Program-made: the position numbers and the translations under genes
Origin: Flavobacterium succinicans
GTDB taxonomy: Bacteria; Bacteroidota; Bacteroidia; Flavobacteriales; Flavobacteriaceae
NCBI RefSeq assembly: GCF_001662485.1
Contig: NZ_JMTM01000007.1
Coordinates: forward strand, 1 to 57,313
Reading direction: 5' to 3'
DNA: 57,313 nt
Notes under the pieces: generated by a model
Told to the model about the DNA's origin: nothing
Seen by the model: the letters and a program-made list of their open reading frames with translations, nothing else
The model's database searches: none
In this document: positions 52,502-57,313 of the stretch, in pieces
Position numbering within the stretch: position 1 is the stretch's first letter
Layout of the letters: each line of letters starts with the position of its first letter

Positions 52502-53244
52502 TTCAATTTTGCTTTTACTCGTCTTAAATAATATTTCAACAGTTTAGTCGGACTATTTACTAATTTCTCTAATCCTTCGACTTTTGCGCACTTGTATTTA
52601 TACAATTCTGGATGTACATACGAGTTTTGGTTCTGACTTTTTTCTTTTGTCATTAAGTCATAAGTTGGGTTATTTATTTCTGTTTCTTTAATAAAAATCA
52701 AAATATTTTGCCTGTACCACCAGCTAATTTTGCTATTATTCCAAATTTTATGTCTTAAAAAATCAACACACTGATAACCATTTTGAGAAAAAAGATCAAT
52801 CCAATAGTCATTGTATTGTTCATTATAATGTAAAGTTCCTTCTTGGCCAGGAATAGCAGCCGAAAACAAGATAACATCACCATGCAAACACATTGATTCA
52901 ATAAATATTTCAGCATTTTCCGGCAAAATATGCTCAGCAACTTCTAATGATATAACCAAATCAAATTTTGTCTGTAAATTGTATTCTAAATTTAAATTAT
53001 AGGGTTTAAACTTGTTGCTTCCTATAACCAAATCTTTGACTGCAATATAATCGCCATCAATTCCGAAAATATCACATTGATTTTCTTCAAATATTTTCAA
53101 CCAAGTTCCTAGTCCACAACCAATATCTAAAACCTTTTTTGGCTTAAAGTAAGACAAAAATAGTGGCACTACCTCATTAGCAGAATCTATTGAGTTTTGA
53201 AAGTGTATAGCATGAAAATCATCTTTATAATCTTTTGGAGTCAT
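52498..53244 (-). CDS. Class I SAM-dependent methyltransferase
   Basis: A 248-aa methyltransferase with VLDIGCGLGTWL (38-49), FGIDGDYI, LVISLEVAEHI and a C-terminal YRQNILIF strand. Second of three methyltransferase genes after the ABC exporter. Substrate unknown. Confidence 0.82.
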   Translation of the reverse strand: MTPKDYKDDFHAIHFQNSIDSANEVVPLFLSYFKPKKVLDIGCGLGTWLKIFEENQCDIFGIDGDYIAVKDLVIGSNKFKPYNLNLEYNLQTKFDLVISLEVAEHILPENAEIFIESMCLHGDVILFSAAIPGQEGTLHYNEQYNDYWIDLFSQNGYQCVDFLRHKIWNNSKISWWYRQNILIFIKETEINNPTYDLMTKEKSQNQNSYVHPELYKYKCAKVEGLEKLVNSPTKLLKYYLRRVKAKLK

Positions 53245-53248
53245 AATT

Positions 53249-53944
53249 TTAGAATTTTCTTCCTTGTTTTGTGTTCTTTATATAACATACCCCATTTGTT
53301 GTCTGGGAAATTCTTAAAGGCAAATTATTTTGTGACAAATAATCATGAATCGCTCTTGAACAGCCATCCCAAGCATAGTAATCATCAATTATGATTATAC
53401 CATTTTCAGCAACTAAAGGGTATAAATTTACTAAACAGACCATTGTAGAATCATACCAATCACCATCGAGACGCAAAATAGCAATAGGTTCATTAATATT
53501 CGCTATAGGCAAAGTTTGATCAAACCAACCTCTAACAATACTATGATCTTTTGAATTGGCTAATTTCATTGCTTTTTCTGCAAAAGAAATTTCTGCTTTG
53601 CAATTATCTAAGCCCACTCCATTATTTGATTCCTGCCATACTTTTGCTGCATCTCCATCATTTTCTTTCACGCTGGGTAATCCTTCAAAACTATCAAACA
53701 AAATACATTTTCTTTTTAGTTTTGAATAATCGTAAATTCCTGCGATCATTCCTCCTCTCCAAACACCACACTCCACGACACAACCATCTATTGAATTGAT
53801 GCTATCACATAACAATACATTATCAATAAAGATTAAAGATGGTATCATCGTATAGTCTTTATACTTATTGTAAACATTTTTCGCCTTTTGCTCTTTTAAG
53901 GCTAACTTTAATTTGCTTACAATTGTTTTTATTATTTTTTTCAT
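53249..53944 (-). CDS. TylF/MycF-family sugar O-methyltransferase
   Basis: A 231-aa methyltransferase of the macrocin-type group: VVECGVWRGG (56-65), LFDSFEGLPS, LRLDGDWYDST and IIIDDYYAWDGC, where the aspartates bind metal and catalyse. Started at ATG 53944; an in-frame TTG three codons upstream lies inside the ATPase gene stop. Family members methylate sugar hydroxyls. Follows the Wzt-like gene directly. Confidence 0.88.
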   Translation of the reverse strand: MKKIIKTIVSKLKLALKEQKAKNVYNKYKDYTMIPSLIFIDNVLLCDSINSIDGCVVECGVWRGGMIAGIYDYSKLKRKCILFDSFEGLPSVKENDGDAAKVWQESNNGVGLDNCKAEISFAEKAMKLANSKDHSIVRGWFDQTLPIANINEPIAILRLDGDWYDSTMVCLVNLYPLVAENGIIIIDDYYAWDGCSRAIHDYLSQNNLPLRISQTTNGVCYIKNTKQGRKF

Positions 53945-53949
53945 TCTTA

Positions 53950-55215
53950 TCAATAATCAGTGGTCCATTTACCATCATCTATATATTGGCAAACATTATT
54001 TTGCCAACCCCATTCTGGTTCTTTTTGATTAATCATCTCTACTTCAAAACCACAACAGTCAAATTCTTGAAATTTCTCTCTTGTTTTTGAATTTGCTAAA
54101 TGAATCTTAAGATAATAGTTCCCTTTATAAAGTCTGAGGTTATCAAACTCATAATTTATTTTGTTAATCCCTTTTTTTCTACAAATTGGGGAATCATTAT
54201 CAAAAACATAAGCAAATAAAACTGCTTTATTTAGATTGTCAATAACTTGAAAAGAAAGAGACAAATTTTCGTAATTTTCCTTAGGCATTAATATCTCGAA
54301 ATTAATCATTAAAGATTTTCCGTTTGCTTGCAATGTTCCCCCTTCAGAAGTAACTACTTCTACTTTAGTTACCGAGGGCATACCAATAACTTCCTTTTGA
54401 ACAAAAACCTTATCATCTTGATCCATAGAAGAATATATTGATATTGCTTTATTAGTTTCTTCAATGGCAAAAATATTACCATTTTTTAAAACAATAGTTC
54501 TTGTAGCAAGAGTGCTTATTGCACTTAAATCATGACTCACAAACAAGACCGTTCTTCCTTCGCCTTTCGAGATATCTTGCATCTTCCCAATAGCTTTTTT
54601 CTGAAACTCGGCATCCCCTACCGCTAAGACCTCATCTATCACCAATATTTCAGGTTCTAGGAATGCGGCTACGGCAAAGGCCAAACGCACGGTCATTCCG
54701 CTACTATATCTTTTAACAGGAGTATCTATATAACGTTCACAACCTGAGAAAGCTATAATTGCATCTAACTTCTCGGTGATTTCTTTTTTGGTCATGCCTA
54801 AAATGGCACCGTTTAAATAGACATTTTCGCGTCCGGTGAGTTCTCCATTAAATCCAGTGCCTACTTCCAATAAAGAGGCAATACGTCCTCGCGATTTGAT
54901 ACTCCCCGTGGTGGGTGCGGTGACTTTGGATAAAATCTTCAATAAAGTCGACTTCCCAGCGCCATTCTTTCCAATGATGCCCAACACTTCGCCACGTTGT
55001 ACCTCAAAATTGATGTCTTGCAAGGCCCAAACATAATCGGAAGTCCCTTTCGTACTGCGGTCGTTGGTTTCGCCTATCTTCAAATACGGATCTTCTTTCC
55101 CTCGTATTCTATGCCACCAACGGTTCAAATCGTGACTGAGCGTACCGGTTCCAACAGTACCCAAGCGGTATTGTTTGGAGATGTTTTCGGCTTTTAAAAT
55201 AATATCTTTACACAT
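53950..55215 (-). CDS. wzt: Polysaccharide ABC exporter ATP-binding subunit (Wzt type)
   Basis: A 421-aa ATPase powering glycan export across the inner membrane. Walker A GKNGAGKST (82-90), signature YSSGM (170-174), Walker B LVIDEVLAVGD (191-201) and SHDLSAI are intact. After the ATPase core comes a C-terminal extension (about 255-421) of the Wzt kind, which in studied systems binds the modified non-reducing end of the glycan before export. Three methyltransferase genes follow, in keeping with a terminal methyl cap. Confidence 0.91.
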   Translation of the reverse strand: MCKDIILKAENISKQYRLGTVGTGTLSHDLNRWWHRIRGKEDPYLKIGETNDRSTKGTSDYVWALQDINFEVQRGEVLGIIGKNGAGKSTLLKILSKVTAPTTGSIKSRGRIASLLEVGTGFNGELTGRENVYLNGAILGMTKKEITEKLDAIIAFSGCERYIDTPVKRYSSGMTVRLAFAVAAFLEPEILVIDEVLAVGDAEFQKKAIGKMQDISKGEGRTVLFVSHDLSAISTLATRTIVLKNGNIFAIEETNKAISIYSSMDQDDKVFVQKEVIGMPSVTKVEVVTSEGGTLQANGKSLMINFEILMPKENYENLSLSFQVIDNLNKAVLFAYVFDNDSPICRKKGINKINYEFDNLRLYKGNYYLKIHLANSKTREKFQEFDCCGFEVEMINQKEPEWGWQNNVCQYIDDGKWTTDY

Positions 55216-55269
55216 TTATTATCGAACTATAAATCAACTGAGTACTAAAAACTGACTACTGAACACTTC

Positions 55270-56139
55270 CTACACCGTATCAATAAAACGCTTCTCGGTT
55301 CGATTAAAAACCAAAAGACCTGCAAAGAAAACAAACATCGTTACGACAAAAGTAAAAAGGAGTCCGTTTACAGACAAGGTTCCCACATTTAATAACATAA
55401 AGCGTGACGTTTCGATGATATAAGCCAAAGGATTATAATGAACGAGCCATCCGTACTTAGGCAGTTTGTCTTCAATCAATGACAGAGGATACATCACTGC
55501 CGACAAATACATCAACAGTTGCACACCAAAACCTATGAGATGGCTAAAATCGCGGTATTTAGTAACCAATGAAGAGATAAGCATACCTAACCCTAAGCCC
55601 AAAAGACCCATAATAGTAATAAGCAACGGAAGAAAAACAACCGACCAATGAAGGGCTACGGCAGCACCTTGAAAATAAAAGAAAGTATAAAAAGCAAAGA
55701 AAATACCAAACTGAATCCCCAATTTGATCAAATTAGAAATCACAATCGAAAGCGGCGTAATAATTCTTGGAAAATACACTTTCCCAAAAATACTAGCATT
55801 CGCTCGAAACGTATCCGAAGTCCCCGTTAGACAGGCCGTAAAGTAATTCCAAACGGTAATCCCCGCCATATTGAATAAAAAAGGTGGTACCGTTCCAGTT
55901 TGTATACCTGCAACCGAATTAAAAATAATGGTAAAAGTGATCGCCGTAAATAAAGGCTGTATCAAATACCAAAGGGGGCCCAAAATGGTTTGCTTATATA
56001 CCGTAACGATGTCCCGTTTAACAAAAAGCAACAACAAATCACGATAGTGCCATACTTCTTTGAGAGGAAACGAAAAAAAAGAATTTTTGGGTGTTATTTC
56101 AAACAACCAATCGTCGTTTTGAGTAGGTATGGTATTCAT
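55270..56139 (-). CDS. wzm: Polysaccharide ABC exporter permease (Wzm type)
   Basis: A 289-aa membrane protein of the ABC-2 family with six predicted membrane segments and the opening LKEVWHYRDLLLLFVKRDIVTVYKQTILGPLWYL typical of O-antigen/teichoic acid exporters (W-x-x-R-x-L-x-x-x-x-x-R-D motif). Pairs with the Wzt-like gene 54 nt downstream. A Bacteroidota promoter lies 51 nt upstream, so this is the probable first gene of the locus. Confidence 0.91.
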   Translation of the reverse strand: MNTIPTQNDDWLFEITPKNSFFSFPLKEVWHYRDLLLLFVKRDIVTVYKQTILGPLWYLIQPLFTAITFTIIFNSVAGIQTGTVPPFLFNMAGITVWNYFTACLTGTSDTFRANASIFGKVYFPRIITPLSIVISNLIKLGIQFGIFFAFYTFFYFQGAAVALHWSVVFLPLLITIMGLLGLGLGMLISSLVTKYRDFSHLIGFGVQLLMYLSAVMYPLSLIEDKLPKYGWLVHYNPLAYIIETSRFMLLNVGTLSVNGLLFTFVVTMFVFFAGLLVFNRTEKRFIDTV

Positions 56140-56189
56140 GGATATTAATAAGCTAGAGCCAAAAAGAATGGCACTCTAAATTGTTTGGA

Positions 56190-56218
56190 CAAAGATAACA
56201 TTAATCTTGCATAACAAA
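56190..56218 (-). promoter_or_regulatory. Promoter of the glycan locus (upstream of wzm)
   Basis: TTTG (56215-56218), 17-nt spacer, TATCTTTG (56190-56197) on the minus strand: both boxes match the Bacteroidota consensus exactly. The leader to the wzm ATG would be about 45 nt. Confidence 0.65.
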
Positions 56219-56340
56219 CAACAACAAGCCTCAATGAAAACAGACAACACTTGATAGAAAACAACCATAGTTTTAGTTTTTTAACCGTCCCAATATCAAA
56301 ACCAATTTGCGACTCGAGCGATAGCGAACAGACGAAGTAA

Positions 56341-56790
56341 TTCGCGACCATTCAACCCACAAACTTTTCAAAAACAATTCGTGCATTCGTGGCCATTCCC
56401 CCCACAATCTTTTCAAAAAAAAATTTGCGAATTTGCGGTTATTCCCCCACAATCTTTTCAAAAATAATTCGCGAATTTGCGGTCATTCTCCCCACAAACT
56501 TTTCAAAAATAATTTGCGAATTTGCGGTCATTCTCCCCACAATCTTTTCAAAAAACAATTCGTGCATTCGTGGCCATTCTCCCCATAAACTTTTCAAAAA
56601 CAATTCGTGCATTCGTGGCAATTCCCCACACAATCTTTCAAAAAGAATTCGTGCATTCGTGGCCATTCCCTCCACAAACTTTTCAAAAATAATTTGCGAA
56701 TTTGCGGTCATTCTCCCCACAAACTTTTCAAAAACAATTCATGCATTCGTGGCCATTCCCCCCACAATCTTTTCAAAAATAATACCTATA
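56341..56790. repeat. 45-bp tandem repeat, about ten units
   Basis: Unit starts at about 56341, 56378, 56424, 56468, 56513, 56559, 56604, 56648, 56693 and 56738. Each unit has a variable head (ATTCGTGCATTCGTGGCC or TTTGCGAATTTGCGGTC), then ATTCYCCCCACAA(A/T)CTTTTCAAAAA. Head type varies between units in no simple order. Confidence 0.88.
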
Positions 56791-56810
56791 ACTTATAAAA
56801 CAGTCCATTT

Positions 56811-56868
56811 TGTCAGTTCGAGCGCAGTCGAGAACCCTCGTTAAATCTCGACTGCGCTCGATATGACA
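56811..56868. repeat. Solitary array-type palindrome, copy 1
   Basis: The same arms as the GIY-YIG array (core GTTCGAGCGCAGTCGAGA at 56811-56833, reverse core at 56846-56868) but with a 12-nt loop and no nuclease gene. Positions 6 and 7 of the arm form a G-A and T-T mismatch. Confidence 0.85.
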
Positions 56869-56968
56869 AAAATACAATTGGACTATATTGAAATGGTGTT
56901 TCCTATAATTCATGACTCGAGCGATAGAACAGACGAAGTAATTTGCGGTCATCCGTACTAAACAACAA

Positions 56969-57001
56969 AACCCTTTCAGAGTCAAAAACTCAGAAAGGGT
57001 T
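56969..57001. repeat. Palindrome of the CTTTCAGAG family
   Basis: AACCCTTTCAGAGT pairs with ACTCAGAAAGGGTT with one mismatch. No adjacent gene, which argues that these palindromes are not all dedicated terminators. Confidence 0.7.
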
Positions 57002-57060
57002 AAAAAATATAATCAATCAGCATCTCACAAAGCAAACCCGAAAATAGAAAATTCAATAAA

Positions 57061-57200
57061 TTTGCGAAATTGCGGTCATTCTCCCCCACAATCTTTTCAA
57101 AACAATTAGCGAATTTGCGGTCATTCTCCCCACAAACTTTTCAAAAACAATTCGTGCATTCGTGGCCATTCTCCCCCACAATCTTTTCAAAAATAATACC
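57061..57200. repeat. 45-bp tandem repeat, second stretch (three units)
   Basis: Units at 57061, 57106 and 57151 match the array at 56341-56790. With the palindrome that follows, it forms a second copy (offset 414 bp) of the end of that array. Confidence 0.85.
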
Positions 57201-57224
57201 TATAACTTATAAAATAGTCCATTT

Positions 57225-57282
57225 TGTCAGTTCGAGCGCAGTCGAGAACCCTCGTCACATCTCGACTGCGCTCGATATGACA
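57225..57282. repeat. Solitary array-type palindrome, copy 2
   Basis: Duplicate of the palindrome at 56811-56868, including its flanks (AATACCTATAACTTAT before, TACAATTGGACTATATTG after). The matching block reaches the window end. Confidence 0.85.
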
Positions 57283-57313
57283 AAAATACAATTGGACTAT
57301 ATTGAAATGGTGT

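Larger units (their letters stand above)
56140..57313. other. Repeat field without genes (right end)
   Basis: No supportable gene. It contains the wzm promoter, two CTCGAGCGATAG phrases (56313 and 56914), a 45-bp tandem repeat in two stretches, two copies of a GTCGAGCGCAGTCGAGA palindrome and one CTTTCAGAG palindrome. An open frame across the tandem repeat reflects the period being a multiple of three. Confidence 0.7.

Noticed and set aside
56389..56844. 151-codon open frame with a 15-residue periodic peptide
   Set aside because: It reads through a 45-bp DNA tandem repeat; the period being a multiple of three keeps several frames on both strands open. The unit occurs again without an open frame and no promoter or start context is convincing.

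Overview
The window is chromosomal DNA from a Flavobacterium-like member of the Bacteroidota. The evidence is low GC, upstream TAnnTTTG boxes of the Bacteroidota promoter type, no consistent Shine-Dalgarno sequences, a PorV-family barrel of the type IX secretion world, and many AT-rich intergenic repeats that I associate with Flavobacteriaceae.

Positions 1-19,600 are mostly housekeeping. Two tandem tRNA-Thr(UGU) genes (the first cut by the window edge) are followed by a minus-strand run: a small conserved protein, manA, bcp, queD and idi. Plus-strand genes follow: exported msrB and msrA, an M20 peptidase and an NTF2-like protein. Then come a COG2509 flavoprotein, about 1 kb of repeats, a small conserved protein, recQ, an envelope group kdsD-tatC-CMD-lptB, a GH25 lysozyme, pssA, a PorV-family barrel and a DUF4105 protein.

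Positions 19,714-56,139 form a surface-polysaccharide locus of about 36 kb, entirely on the minus strand. Transcription runs from the ABC exporter (permease and Wzt-like ATPase, about 54-56 kb), which has a well-formed promoter, through three methyltransferases, many GT2/GT4 glycosyltransferases and an FkbM methyltransferase. It continues through a nonulosonate (sialic-acid-type) module neuA-neuB-neuC, an O-acetylation pair (MBOAT plus SGNH), more transferases, a FemAB/GNAT-like protein, a deacetylase-like protein and an O-antigen ligase/polymerase, and ends at the polyprenyl-phosphate sugar transferase that probably starts the glycan. No Wzx flippase is visible. The locus shows active remodelling: two DUF4143 ATPases, a collapsed glycosyltransferase, and three copies of one glycosyltransferase 5' end, two of them broken.

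The most striking structure is at 32,842-34,649, between the two O-acetylation genes. It is an array of inverted 23-bp arms with near-constant geometry: arm, 36-38 nt, opposite arm, about 21 nt, period about 104 bp. In two units the short inner spacer is replaced by a gene for a single-domain GIY-YIG nuclease, and the two encoded proteins are identical. Related palindromes lie at 56.8 and 57.2 kb without a nuclease. I propose a nuclease-linked palindromic repeat element, comparable in logic to REP/RAYT systems but with a different enzyme. This is an inference from the layout. The right end of the window (56.3-57.3 kb) is a separate repeat field with a 45-bp tandem repeat and a duplicated palindrome block that runs off the window.
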